This document shows, piece by piece, positions 1 to 12,136 of a stretch of DNA of 64,000 nucleotides (position 1 is the first letter of the stretch; every line of letters starts with the position of its first letter). This stretch comes from Akebia trifoliata (Eukaryota > Streptophyta > Magnoliopsida > Ranunculales > Lardizabalaceae). The DNA is taken from contig JADQWC010000521.1 of assembly GCA_017979445.1 (NCBI GenBank), forward strand, positions 62,001-126,000, in the 5' to 3' direction. The notes below the pieces were generated by a model. The model saw nothing but the letters and a program-made list of their open reading frames with translations, did not search any database and was not told the origin of the DNA. The position numbers were made by a program, and so were the translations under genes.

Positions 1-1058
1 TGTTCCGCATCAAACATTGATTGGATGCTTGTGTGCACCACGGAACTCCGTTGGTCCACCAAATTTGAGCCAAAAATGGCAAATATATTTTGTTCCACTC
101 TTGGGCTCCCAAACTTAATTCTCTTACATATATTCCTCATATTTTAATTATTTGGTGAGCATAATAATCAAATGTGATCACGTGGCACAATTCATGCATT
201 TAACTGCCTCGTGTGAGTATTCAAATTGGTAATTCTTTAAATCTGCTCACACGTTTATTATGCTACAACTGCTATACTTTTATTTGCATACTTTATTATC
301 TTGCTAGCATACTATGCCAATATTTCAATAGTTAAATCATTTTGGCATTTATTTTTCATACAGTTGTCCCTTAATAGTAACATCATTTACAACTGTCACG
401 TGTGCATTCGATTGCTCATTTGCATATCTTCTATTATTTTGCACATGTTGGCATGTTACGACGATGAGTCATTGAGTAATATTTTTATGTGTCGTTTATC
501 ATGCCATGCCAATGCTTAATAGTAAAACATTTTGTTATATTTTGTATGCATTTGATCGATTATTGGCATATCATTTAAATTATGCACGCTTATATGCATG
601 GTCTGACACTGCTTTATTTAGTTATATTTTCTTTGTGCCAATCAACATGCCATACCTATGCCTCATAGTTATATTTTTTTGACATGTCCTTGTTTGCTTC
701 CATCATGCATTTCGCTCTGATAGTGATACTCATTGCGTGCATGTGTACTATTCCCCTGTGTTTATTGGTATATATTCTGTATCGACATTGGGTTGATTAC
801 GCCCTTTGTCAAATACTGACAAAAAGGGGGAAAATGTACTTTCCACTCGTGTGTGCTGTCTCAGTTGAATTTTATAGGTAAAACATTCAGGGCGAGCAGT
901 ACCAAAGGGGGAGCAAAATAGTTAGAATCTTAGGTTTTTAATTTAAACACTTTTGTAAAATTCTAATCGGATGTAAGTTATGTTGGTCATTCCGGGAATG
1001 TTTCCCAGCCTTTTTGGTCTAGTTAGGATTTTGTCTCGTAATTAACAAAGGGGGAGAT
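1..1058 (+). mobile_element. 3' internal end of a Ty1/copia (SIRE/Maximus-type) element
   Basis: This AT-rich stretch has no convincing protein; only short chance ORFs are seen. Three G-rich tracts of the form AAAGGGGGA occur at about 820-832, 903-912 and 1046-1057. Such repeated purine tracts after the pol stop are typical of the 3' ends of SIRE/Maximus-type copia elements. The last tract directly precedes an LTR-like TGTAAG. The pol gene itself would lie before the window. No envelope-like ORF is visible. Assignment to copia rests on the tract pattern and the LTR that follows, not on protein. Confidence 0.55.
1045..1058 (+). other. polypurine tract (plus-strand primer) of the copia element
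   Basis: ACAAAGGGGGAGAT lies immediately 5' of the LTR start TGTAAG. This is the expected position and composition for the primer of plus-strand DNA synthesis in a plus-oriented LTR retrotransposon. Confidence 0.6.
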
Positions 1059-3022
1059 TGTAAGTTCCATGTTTTGTCAATCCCGAGACACATGTTGACT
1101 GTCGGATCGATTTGCCATTGAAGACATATGAAGACTCCGTTAAAGCTGTTCAACCGTACACGCCTCGAAAAAAATCCTCCCATGTGTGTGCACAAAGCCT
1201 AAGAGGTAATGAGACTACCTAATGCCATTCTCCAACACTTAGATGATTGATAGGTCAACCCGTAGTAACTAGGAAAACTCTTTCCTCGACCCGTTCGCTC
1301 ATCGGACCTTTCGGGAATCAAATATGGACATAGAGGGGACATTAAAGATTTGACCACCCTAAAAAACATTTCTATCCTTGGTACTTTATAAGTGTCATTA
1401 TATAGGTAAAATCTAGCACACCTTCGAACCATTTCGACGTCGGACTTCCCGAAAGCTCGTTTTGACCAAAAATGATAAAAAGGATATTTTGATCATTTTA
1501 CCCACTTTTATCATGACCCACCCCTTGGTGGCAGTTTGAGGATATTCTAAATAGTAATATCTATCTGCTCCCCGAACGGCATACAAAACGGAGCTACTGT
1601 TTGAAAGTTATGGTCAAAACACTCTGTGGGGGCATTTTGGTAATTTACTGATGTGCCTCACTTGTGGCTGACGGTGCTACTGACAGCAAGCGCTCAAACG
1701 GTCATATTTATGACCGTTGAGCCACGAATTTGCTCTCTTCTCATATATAACAACTCCAACTCTTTCATTTGCGTGGGTTGAAGCTTGAGAGAAGTAAATC
1801 CTTCATTTCTACATACTTTTAACCCTCTCTCTAGCCATGGAAGGGCTCAAACTTCATTGAAAATCCTTTTGACCCTTTGCCATTCCTTTGGATCAATCCT
1901 AGAGAAGATTGCCTCTCCTATCTCCACATTTTGAGAGTCTTCTCTACTTTCATGAGAGTCTAACTTAGGTGAACCCTTCAACATTCCTAGACTTCTCATT
2001 TGATCCCTCTCCGCCCATCAAACGTCACCTTGCACACACATTGGTACATTCATGGAGCAAGAAGCAAAAATGAGATGATGGTAGGAGTAATTACAAGTAG
2101 CCGATGAACTCGAAAGCTTGATTGGAAGATCCAACCGTCGAGACGTACTTGTAAGCTCAAGGACTCCAAGAACTCAAGATCTCCATTGACAAATCTTATG
2201 AAGTTGAGTGAGTCTTTGATTTTGTTTTTAATTTTAAAAATATATGTATGTGGTTACTTGGTTCAACCCTCAAAAACAAAGCTCTTGATTAGAATCGAGG
2301 ATTCTTGACAAGAGTAGAGGTTTGTGAGTTTCCGAGGAACAAAACTCACAATTTCGACAGAATGCGTTCTCTCGATCTTAAGAATTTAGAATTTAGCTTA
2401 TGTATAAAAATTTTATGTAAAAGGTTTGAGGTGAACCATAAACCCCTTTGATAGTGAACACCAAGTTCCTAAGTAGGAACCTTGGGAGTGGATGTAGGCA
2501 CGTTGCCGAACCACTATAAAACGCTTGTCTCGTGTTTGTGAAAATACTTCTATTAGTTTATACTTAGATGAATGTATGCCCTGATTGAATACTATGATAA
2601 GTATGTCATACGATGAATGTTTATATTCTAAGAAAATTTCAATTGTATTACAAACTAGAAACTTGTCATAAGAATGGATGTAAGTACATTGTCGATCCAT
2701 TAGATGACGTATGTTTTGTGCATGTGTTTATAATTCCGCAATTTACACTTGAATGTTTTGAATGTCATGCGATACCATAAAATGCCAAATAGGTAAATCG
2801 TATATGAATGTGTCATTGAATGACATGATTAAATGAATGATTAAATTTCAAGTGTATTTTCATTAAATGCATCTTAGAGACATAAGTGTCAAATCGAGGC
2901 TAGGTGAATGACTTAGAACACATAGTCAAATTATCAATCTAAGTTAAAATTGGATAAATCGAAAGAAATTTTAATTATCCTATTCACCCCCACCCCTCTA
3001 GGACTAGATATGGTACGAAGCA
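1059..3022 (+). repeat. 3' LTR of the copia element (3' boundary approximate)
   Basis: The LTR starts with TGTAAG directly after the polypurine tract. A TATA-like CATATATAAC lies at about 1742-1751. Near the end, at about 2980-3000, is a C-rich TATTCACCCCC...CTCTAG motif that I associate with the end of SIRE/Maximus LTRs. The 3' edge is set at GAAGCA (3022) because DNA matching a Tat/Ogre 3' region starts just after it. The 5' LTR is outside the window, so neither edge could be checked against a second copy and no target duplication can be scored. Confidence 0.5.
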
Positions 3023-4116
3023 CGTATTTTCACTTTCTTTCCTTTTTTAATTCCTTAATTTTTGCCTAGATTGCCTCTTCAGGTTTTCAATCTAACGAGC
3101 TTTGCCTTTTTATTTATTTATGATGATGTCTTGATTTTTGTCTAGGTCGCTTTTTTAGGTTTTCAACCTAGCAGGCTCTCATTTTCTTTATTGTTGTGCC
3201 CTAACTTTTGCCTAAGTCGCATTTTAGGTTTTCAACTTAGCGGGCTTCTTTCTTCTTGATGTTTTCAGATACTCAACTCGACAACCTCTTGGTTCCTAGG
3301 ACCGTAACCGATTCAATTAACATTCGGGATGACTTAGTAGGTGGGCTTAGGACATGGTTTAGAAAGAAAAGGTGTAAGGCTCAACTTCCCAAAATGCCCC
3401 TAGTTTGATATTCTCCTTCTTTCGTCAATTCTTTTGAGTCTTTCTCCTTTCTAATGTCCCTAGTTAGGCATTTTTTTTTTGTCAATTTTTGTTCTCATTT
3501 TTTCCAGTGCCCCTAGTTTGGCATTACCCTTTTTTTTTATCTTTCAATAAGAGAATTTTTTTTATGACACTTTCTTTAAGAGAATGTATATTTTATTTTT
3601 TTATTGTGACCGGGCCTTAAGTAATTTCTCATGTTACCTACGTACCCCAAATCTTTCATTTTTCTCTTTGGGATCAAGTCAAAATGTAATTCATACAAGA
3701 CTTCCCTTCTAAGGTCGATTTGTGTAGTTTAGAAAGAAGAGGCTACTTATTTATTTATTTATTTTTTGAGGCTGCGAGGGGATAAAAATAGTTGTATTTT
3801 TCCTGGTAAGATAAGATAATGGTTCGGTCAAAAAGGCATTCTTTGATAAAATGCTACTTGATTTGATTAAGGTTCCAGGAACTTGATGTTTTGATTACTT
3901 TATCAAGTAAGGTCTTCTTTTAAGTATGAATATTCTTCAGTCTTCTTTGTGAAATCGAGTGTGATTGAGTTCTATGTATTTGACCGTTCAACTTTTCTGG
4001 AATTTTGAGAAAATCTTTTATTTTTTTGTGAATGAGAACTCTCATCTCTCAAGTGAAAAAGCATGGTTGATCCTTCTTTATAGATCTTAGTACCTTTGTC
4101 GATGGTTTCAATCGCA
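3023..4116 (-). other. 3' untranslated region of the minus-strand Tat/Ogre element
   Basis: No coding. On the minus strand it has three G-rich AGGGGCAT-like tracts (about 3393-3405, 3449-3460, 3505-3520). These are followed by three tandem units around GAAAACCT with flanking inverted arms (3240-3066). The same order is present at 51341-51718 in the plus-strand copy, which is how the region was recognised. It stops at 3023, where the copia LTR abuts. Confidence 0.65.
3066..3240 (-). repeat. three-unit hairpin-forming tandem repeat in the Tat/Ogre 3' UTR
   Basis: On the minus strand the units have arms CTAAGTTG/CGACTTAG (3240-3233 with 3219-3212), CTAGGTTG/CGACCTAG (3171-3164 with 3149-3142) and TTAGATTG/CAATCTAG (3095-3088 with 3073-3066). 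The loop between arms is A-rich with a central CCT. Each pair of arms is complementary over 7-8 bp, although the arm sequence differs from unit to unit. Unit spacing is about 70 bp. Confidence 0.8.
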
Positions 4117-5213
4117 TCATTCTTGATCATTTTCAACTTTGAAGTCCACCTTCGACTTTATGTCTTGATTTAGTCTGGTGCAATCTGCTCTGATGAAAGG
4201 CAATGTAGTGCTCATACTCAACATATACTCATAAGACCATGCGAGAACACTACTGAATTTCTTAAGTAAGTTCATCGTTTTCTCCTGTTCTTCTGAGGAT
4301 AATGTAGTACCAATTTGCACTTCTTGAGTGTATTTTTTATTTCAATATTTATCAAGTTCGATTAGTAAGCTCTGAGTCATTCCTCATGTTAGATTTTATG
4401 TTCACATTATTATTACATGCATGATAATCAAAAACTTATTTACTATTGGAATTAGGAAAACGTAGACTTACAAACCCGACTAAAGTTCGATATTTAATAA
4501 GAAACCTAATATAACCAACTAAAATGAAAAACTAATGCGACTGAAACTACGAAAAGAAAATTCAAAATGAGGATGTCATTCTGAATAGAGAGACACAAGG
4601 CTAAGGTCTATGCCACTTTGGATATCTTCATGAGGGATGATTTGGGTTCGTCTATTTTTGCCATTTCTTCATGTTCTGATTCGAGTCTATTTGATGCTGA
4701 ATAGCCCATTGTTTCAATACTTTCTTTGTTTTTTAGTTCTGTCACTGCCTTAAGGTAGATGGTCTCATTCTAGCAAGGTAAGAATGCACTATTACGATCA
4801 ATCGTGTGAATAAAGGAAATTGGGTCAACTGATTGGGGTTTAGATATGGATAATAGGTTCAGAGCAGGAGGGAACTGATTTTCAAAAATAGGCAAAGGGT
4901 TAATTTTGACATTAGGAGTGATAAGAGCGGGTATGATAACCTTTCTTTGCTCGATAAGGTCTTGGATAATATGGCGGAGAGTAATGTACCTATCAACAAC
5001 ATGGTCAGGTATTTGATGAAATTCACAGAATTACCCATTGTTCAAGTTTGGAATGAGAGGATTAGGTAGAGACTTAGGTTGCAATGGTGTCAGCAATCTC
5101 TTTTTCATCAATTTTTGATAGATGACATTAAGGGACATTTTAAGATTGAAGAATTGTCTCCTAAGCTTGGTTTGTGAGGACTGAGTGGCTTGAGGAGCTA
5201 GTGCGAAAGAGAT
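4117..5213 (-). pseudogene. Tat/Ogre gag C-terminus and pol N-terminal remnant
   Basis: The minus strand from 5213 encodes the end of Gag, including the LMKKRLLTPLQP segment that matches LMKKGLLTPIQP at 61500-61550. A degenerate C-x2-H...H zinc-knuckle-like block follows at about 5030-4985. A stop codon lies between the two. The stretch 4320-4117 encodes LLKKFSSVLAWSYEYM, the conserved segment just before reverse transcriptase in gypsy polyproteins. The intervening protease with G-patch seen in the plus-strand copy is largely absent. Multiple stops and deletions make it non-functional. Confidence 0.75.
5209..5213. repeat. target-site duplication GAGAT, left copy
   Basis: GAGAT here and GAGAT at 15140-15144 flank the nested element 5214-15139. 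It lies inside the Tat/Ogre gag remnant, which becomes continuous when the insert and one copy are removed. Confidence 0.9.
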
Positions 5214-8200
5214 TGTGGCATCCCGCCAACTACTAACACAAAACCCCATGTCAGATCTCGAGTCATTAGATGGCACCTCGAAATTTCGGCATGGTCTCTT
5301 CTGTTTATGTTAGCATTTCAAGGCATTCAACCTATACCTGATAAACGACGTACATTATCCTGCATATATACATGCAAAATATAATACAAGCGGAAACCTA
5401 TATACATCTAATAACATACGATAGATCAATATGCGGAAGGATAATCAAAATAAAGGATTATACAAACATTCCTCACCCTAACAAAAATCCTTACACTCAA
5501 TATAAGACCCATAATACTACCTGAACGAACTAACACTACTAAGGGGGTATAGTCCCAATACTCATCAAATAACGGACTCTGGTCGTCTATCTGACCTACC
5601 AGATAGTCCTCACTCATTTTCTACACCTGCTTCGCCAAACTCCAAATCTGAAACTAAAAAAATAGAGAAGGAAAGGGTGAGTAACAATGGTTACCCTGAA
5701 GGAATCAAATAATTTCTACCAATAATCTTTCCTAACATGAACGAATAAACATACTGAATCATTTTAAAATATGCAAAGTTTTACAGAAGAACCTACAATT
5801 AACTGATACATATAGCTAGGAATGAGCAACTAAACATTTTAAAACTCACATTACATCAATCAACAACACCCACTATAACATTTTCTTCTTATACAAATCT
5901 AATTGATCAAATAGAAACATTAAACATACATTTTATTTTATATATCGAAATAAGGCAACATGTACATAATACACAATGATGGAGTAGTAAAATTAGAGAG
6001 TTGATATTGACGATTGGATTACTCGTAGTAGGGACATAATGTTTCATAATAAAGTATTAGTTCCTGATTTTGTGGTTGATCACTGTTTATCACACTTGCG
6101 AGACCATTTATCCGACTCAGGCTGGCCGTTTGTTGTGACCGTAAGCAATGGGTCTCTTTTCGATGTGTCAGAACGTTCGACTAGTATAGATTGTTAGTAA
6201 TCACTGACTAATCATCTTCGTCTATGCTTATCAGGCGTACATTTGATTCCTAAATATACAAACCATTCGTATACGACCACCTTTACATTACAAGTTCACT
6301 GGTAAAGCTAGAAAGGAATAAACCCGGATTCTAGTTGTGACTCCACTCTCATAAGCGTTCCATATCACGGATGAGCTTGGTGGTCTCTACCGTACATCCC
6401 AGGATAGTACGCCACTCCGGATGATATGACGTACTATCCCTTCAAGCATTCACAAACTCTTTAACAACTCACAAAAAAGCTACATATATATATTATTTTC
6501 ATTTGAAAATAAAATATAAATTAACAATACATGGTTGAGAATGGATATCCAGTTTCTTACTACGCAACTATGGCCACCCGGCCTAAAATAAATAACGGAA
6601 TGGAAAAGTAAATAACGTCCCGCACTAACAGAAAGTAAATAAACATGCAATCAGTAACATTATCCTTGGATATCCGTTCACCAACCTACACACAATACAA
6701 CAATGTAAAATGCAGACATCACCTCTCGAGTGTGACTCTGACATTTTACCAGTTCATACCCTTTTTTTCTTTTTTCGATTTTTACAGTTTTCAATCTCTT
6801 AAATAAAATATCTACTTTCTGATATTAATCAACTCAATATGAGTTTATTGAATATTAAATCATTTTTCTAACTATAAAATTCATTTTTATCAATAACATT
6901 GAAAAAGTACAGAACTTAGATCAAAACAGGGTCCGAACGATGCATAGGACCCAACTGACGAAAATAACTCGGTGAAATATCCTTCCCACGTATAATTTGT
7001 TATAAAATACAATTAAACATATCAAATATGCAAATTCTGGTGTAAATTTGAAATAACCAATTGAATTTTATATTTTTTGAAACACATTACAAATTTTTAA
7101 TAAAATCCTAAATGCAATTTTCACAATTTACGATTACTAATAGAAATTGAGAGTCCCTTACTATCTCTGTGCGAGATGATCGAAGTGCGTACGTGAAAAT
7201 CGAGGTGATTGGCATGAAAATCAAGATAGACCAACCTTTGAGGTGCCTAATTTTTTAATTTGATCAGGTGATTTCGAAGATCTTGACATCGTTGTCCTTT
7301 TTCCCTTTTGCACGGAGGACGATTTGACCCCAAAACAGGCGAAATTCGAGGTCGAAGTTACGAAATCCCCATATATATATACGACTAATTTTTTATGATA
7401 CGAAGTGAATGAGAAGATGAAATGAAAAGAAGTTTGGTGGGTTTTGTAGATGTCAAGGCTGCGGACATTTTTTCCTTTTGCGGCGGAAGTCAACAACGAC
7501 CCGTTTGCGACAGATCTAAGTTTGAAATTTTGAAAAAAAAAAACAAATTTTTTTTAAAAAAAAATCCGTTGGCTGGTTTTTGAGTTGTTTAAAATGAAGA
7601 TGAATAGTTAAAAAATTTAAAAAAATTTATTTATATAAAATTTTGGGATAATTTTGGTATTTTGCCTATTGTTTCGTTCAACGATAACTTGACCATCCGG
7701 ACTCCAAAAGTAAAGAGTGAATACTCTATTTTGTCTAATCTTTCGTTCCGAATCTAATGATATGGTCAATTTCTATAAATTCTATCTTAGCAAAAATTTA
7801 CATTTTTGACCTAATGGGACCCTAAAATTGACGTCATTTTCATTTTTGACGATAATTCGACTTTCTGTACTCCAAAAATGATAAATAAATAGTCCATTTA
7901 CTATAATTTTTCATTACGAATCCAATGGTATGATCAAATTTTAAAAAAATTTAGTAAAAAGTCATTATTTTAGCCTAATCCAACTCGATAATCGATGATT
8001 TTGTAATAATTATGTTCGGACTCACATTTGAGCATACTTACAGGCTAAAATATGTTTTTCAATCATTTTAAATCCAATGGCAAGGTCAAATTTCATTAAA
8101 AATGATCAGAACAAAATCTTACAATTTTACCTTAAGTCCCACTTTCAGGATTTTTCTCAAAATTCCACTATTTATTTTTCCTTGAGATACGAATCGAAAA

Positions 8201-8214
8201 CTTGAGATTTTACA
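5214..8214 (-). repeat. 3' LTR (sense) of the nested chromovirus
   Basis: It runs from TGTGGCATCCCG on the plus strand to TTTTACA at 8214. It aligns throughout with the second LTR at 12137-15139 and with the solo and partial copies at 23961, 30073, 34477 and, inverted, 44826-46476. A run of alternating T/A at about 7371-7380 (minus-sense TATATATATGGGG) is a possible TATA box. Confidence 0.9.
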
Positions 8215-8313
8215 TTCTCCCCCCTTAATAAAAATTTCTTCCTCAAAATTAAAATCATACCTTATCAAGCTTTTTTGCCATTCCACTAACACGACATGTA
8301 TAATAAACAACAC
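8119..8313 (-). pseudogene. chromodomain C-terminal remnant next to the polypurine tract
   Basis: The minus strand encodes VLVEWQKSL, then EEEIFIKGGEC running into the polypurine tract and LTR. Chromovirus polyproteins typically end with a chromodomain tryptophan segment and an acidic E-D-E-I-F-x-x-G-G tail just before the tract. Only about 30 residues are recognisable; the rest of pol is deleted. The ORF continues into the LTR by chance. The short length makes this suggestive rather than certain. Confidence 0.5.
8215..8230 (-). other. polypurine tract of the nested chromovirus
   Basis: On the minus strand TTAAGGGGGGAGAA directly precedes the 3' LTR start TGTAAAATC. Its position and purine content fit the plus-strand primer. 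Confidence 0.75.
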
Positions 8314-9040
8314 CTATTTTTGATTATCATCTATTCTTGGTCCCAAGTTAATCTCATTTATAACTCATAACCTTATGTCGCCTATTTTTCGTCAACCCAA
8401 TACATCCATCAATTAATTACTCCAATTTACATTATATCACTTCCCCCGCCAATATATATCATCAACAATCATTTCACTTCTTCTTTATTCTTTATCTTCT
8501 TTACTTCTCTCACCAATTACATCATCTATTATGTTTTAATCATACTTGCCATGAATATTACTCCTCACTGCATAGACTTACCTCAAACACACCACTAATA
8601 TTTGCACACCTTTTAATACTTCTTAATAAAATAATATACAACATCCACACTTAATATATCCTTACTACAATACAAATATCTATTAACACTAAATTCACAA
8701 ATTACAATAAAATCTTCATTCCCAATACACCACTATTTTTATATTCAACACAATATTTCATTTTCTACTTTACCTTATCGTGCCTATTTCATCAACATTC
8801 TTTGCCCATACTACCTCAATAACTTTTTATCGATCATAGTATCCCTGTGGTGTAGATAATTTCATTACTCGACCCATGTCAGTAGTTTCTAACTCTAGCA
8901 ACTGTGCAAAATCTTAGTAGAATTATATGATGTAGAGGAACTGGTATGGAATAGAACTCCACTTTCTAACATTATAATTAGAATCCGTACCTTCCAAAAC
9001 TTCGTCGGAGACAGGTACTTTCTCCTAGGTCACCACCTTT
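8314..9040 (-). other. AT-rich interior without recognisable coding
   Basis: Between the zinc-knuckle end of gag and the chromodomain remnant there are only about 700 bp of AT-rich, pyrimidine-rich (plus strand) sequence. In an autonomous chromovirus about 3-4 kb of protease-RT-RNase H-integrase would stand here. I see no pol motif in it. Confidence 0.55.
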
Positions 9041-9900
9041 GCTCTTGATTGTGATAGAGGACACTCTCTTCTGATATGTCCCACCTAACCACATGCGTAA
9101 CATGTCAACGATCCTGTCTTCGTAGATCTCTGTGAAGTGGGCAGTTGGTGGACTGGGGTCTGTAGACTCTGAACCTGCCTTGTTGGTTCCTTTGGCCCTG
9201 TTGGTACCATTGGAGTATCAATTATTCTATAACTCAGTGTTGGGGGAACTCTGCAACTCAGTAATGGATAAGTTTTATAATGTAGGTTGGTTGATCCGGG
9301 GGAGATTGACCTTGTATACATCGGCCTCTTGGCCGGATCTGATCTGGGAGGAAAAGAAGTTTAAGGTCGACTAATTTGCCTCTTAGAGGTTTGTAACTCC
9401 ATCTCCCCCTATTCTACCCTCTAAGCTCGATTCATCGTATCTCTATAATTGGTAGTCTCAATCATTGACCTTTTGGCCCTTAGGTAGGGCTATAGTCCTC
9501 TAAAGAATCTACGACCTTTTGCAGATTTGTCAAGATAAGCTCAGGTGCATATCGTGATAACCTAGTGAACATCATATCATAGTCTGTAGTTGATAGCTTA
9601 CCCTGCACTAATCTCAAAAACTTCTAGTGCTTGATTTCTCGAACAGTCTTGGATATAAATCTATCAACAAACATCTTTTCGAAATCTATTTACTCAAACG
9701 ATCCATCTCCCAATACATTCCTTTTAAAACGTTACTAATGACTGGCATCCTCATCTCACTGGAATGTAGTCACCACTACCCATTGATCTCTCGGGCATTA
9801 CATGGCACTCAAAATCTCTCAGATCTTCAAAACCCACTCATTGACCTCAATCGGATCAAAAAAGTCCCCAAATCTCGATGGACGTAATCGTTGGAAATTC
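9040..9900 (-). pseudogene. chromovirus gag pseudogene
   Basis: Gag forms the retroelement particle and binds its RNA. The minus strand from about 9900 encodes FQRLRPSRFGDFFDPIEVNEW followed by an ISKTVREIKH block, the Retrotrans_gag pattern of chromoviruses (FxGxxDPxxAxxW ... FxxKYFPxxVRxxK). Further on, at about 9095-9055, it encodes C-Y-A-C-G-stop-V-G-H-I-R-R-E-C, a CX2CX4HX4C zinc knuckle with a stop inside. Several other stops interrupt the frame, so no functional Gag can be made. The N-terminal region is separated or displaced by the unit at about 10030-11170. Confidence 0.7.
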
Positions 9901-10027
9901 TACAACATCCCTAGATTTACCTGTCCTTTGGGCTAGGGAATTCTCTTATTCTTTAAAGGCACGACCTATGGTAGTGGTCCCTGAGGTGGAATAGTATTTG
10001 CCTCTTGTGAAGAAGTCCAGCACTTGG

Positions 10028-11160
10028 TGGGACTATCATTATTCTTCTTAGCGGAGTTAATATTAATCTTACTTTTACCTTACTTGTGGGGTAAGTATAG
10101 GATCGAACCCAAGAAAAAGGGAGAATAGAGTTAAGCTAAGAAAATAAAATTCGAATTAACCAAAAGAAATTAAAACTGTTTTTCTTTGTATTTTTGAACT
10201 TATAAGAAAATTTAAAGTTGCTAGAAAATGAACTAAAGTAAATGAAGTTAAAAGTAAGTAAACTTATGAAATTAAAGCACCATTAGAGGTGGATCTACCT
10301 AGAACATATTGATGAATAATTCCTAGTCTCTAACCTTTTTATAACTCAATTGTAAGGGCTTGATGTTAGCTCCTTAGATCGAAAAGTTTAGCAAATGAAA
10401 GCAAATGAGGAAATAAAAAAAAAGTAGAATTCATTGAACTTTCTACTACCAATTATCTATTTTAAGCATACTTGATCTTGATCTAATCTAAGTATAAAAT
10501 ATCTATATTAAGAATAAAGGTGCAAGAAATCTTAAAAAGAACTCATGAGCATTTTAGATAAAAGAAAGACATGAAATTAGAAATAATACAAGAACTTTCT
10601 CTAGGCTTTTCCACTCTCCAATGGAGGGGAGCTTAACCTAATGTTATTGCAAGAGAGGGAAGATAAGAGATGAAAATTTTTTTCTTCATTTCATGGAGAA
10701 ACTTACAAATTATTCTTCTTCTACTTCTTACAAGACTATTTAGCCAAAAAGAAAATAACTAGAAGATAAAAATACAAAAAATAAGAGAATAGGCTAAAAG
10801 CCTTAGATTAAAGGAGTCTTGGATAAGAAAACCAAGAGGGAGGGGATTTCTCTAGAGATTAAAGCTCTATTTATAGAGAAAAATGTGTGTAGAAGAGTCT
10901 AAAAGTAACTTCTAGTTTTCTTTGCACAAAAAAATAAAAGATGAGAACATGAGTTAAGGATTAGGGCATTCCAAAGTGGGCCCAACTGCTTTTACCTTGA
11001 GATTTTGATTTCAAAATATTAATTTTCTATATAAGAAATACACGTAATTAGATTTATCTAGTACATGAATTTATTTATGTATAATTAAGCCTAATTAACA
11101 TGTAACATGATGTTTCAAGGCTTATCATGATTATTACCTTAATATGAAGAAATAGGGATA
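10028..11160 (-). mobile_element. unidentified insert resembling an Athila-like LTR, minus orientation
   Basis: This AT-rich block of about 1.1 kb has no coding and does not look like gag leader. On the minus strand it has a TATA box CTATAAATAGAG at about 10880-10868. Near its end is CTTGGGTTCGATCCTATACTTACCCC, a phrase like the GTGGGATCGATxCTxxxTTACC block near the 3' end of many Athila-type LTRs; a cognate is at about 36925-36960. I could not fix TG...CA edges or a target duplication. It could be a solo LTR, a TRIM-like element, or part of the host element's leader. Confidence 0.35.
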
Positions 11161-12122
11161 AAAATCAAGATAAATATCTGGAAAACGTGCGTATAATTTA
11201 GTGTTTCGAGACAGTCATCAACGCTCCTTCATTTCTTGGATTTAGTGGTGCACCTTGCAATTGTGGTAAGTCTTGTACCATTTCTCGCTTTCGATCGTTA
11301 GTCTTGTCTGTTCGAGGTGGCACGAGTACGTTGTCAACTTTATTAAAATTTGATAACCTTATTATTTCCTGAATTGGTTTGTCTAGCATCTTCAGAGTCA
11401 CCCATCCTTAATCGATTGACATTGATCTGAACATTGCTCTCCTTTGTGTCTTGATTTGCCACACTCATAACATACCACAACTTTTTCTTTCGATTGACTT
11501 AGTAGTATATGTTGTTGTTTCTTATAAAATTCTTCCATCCATTTAGTTGGTATGTCTATAATCTCATTCCTCATGTATGGTTATTTTCCTATGAATTTGT
11601 TACTTTCGTAATTGTTTGTTTCTTATTAGATGCTAATTGTCTTCCTTCCATTTGGCTTCGAGGTGGTGGTCGTTGTATTATTCATATTTCCTCTCTAAAC
11701 TTGACATGAGATTCAACTATCTGTCTCATTATTGACATTAGCTGTGTTATCAGATCAATGGTCTAATCCAAAATATGTCACGTCCTTGTTGCGTTCCGGC
11801 CTCTGCCTCATCCACTCCTCTCACTTGTGTTTATCCGTAACAAGGTACTTATCAGAATAAGGCCAAAACCGCTCTTACAAATTACTACCGTAGCTTGGAA
11901 CTTAGTAATAGACTCTATTTCCATTACTAACATAACAAACCTAGAATCCTACCCTAGGCTTATTAGGCTCTATAGACTTCTTGACATAGAAGAACTCGTA
12001 ATTCCAATACGAAACTACTAATGAGCTCGAATATCGGATTCTTATTATCACTCTAATATCTATGGTATCTGCCCACTCTTCAAAACATAGTAGATCTGTA
12101 ACCCATACGGATCTGATGCTAT
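11161..12122 (-). other. 5' leader of the nested chromovirus
   Basis: This lies between the primer site and the gag region. About 11800-11830 on the minus strand holds a G/R-rich stretch (GGATGAGGCAGAGGCCGGAA) like the basic Gly/Arg-rich N-terminus of chromovirus Gag, with stops. A 67-codon minus ORF (11401-11198) has no recognised relative. No intact gene. Confidence 0.45.
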
Positions 12123-12134
12123 GCTCTGATACCA
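12123..12134 (-). other. primer binding site, tRNA-iMet type
   Basis: On the minus strand TGGTATCAGAGC starts two bases after the 5' LTR end. This matches the 3' end complement of initiator tRNA-Met, the usual primer of copia and chromovirus elements, and it fixes the element's orientation. Confidence 0.9.
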
Positions 12135-12136
12135 TC

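Noticed and set aside
3066..3240. CRISPR-like or palindromic DNA array
   Set aside because: Unit spacing and spacers are irregular, the setting is a plant retrotransposon 3' UTR, and the U-G pairs argue for RNA stems.
9132..9887. Plus-strand ORFs of 80 and 86 codons
   Set aside because: They are antisense shadows of the minus-strand gag pseudogene, which has recognisable Gag motifs.
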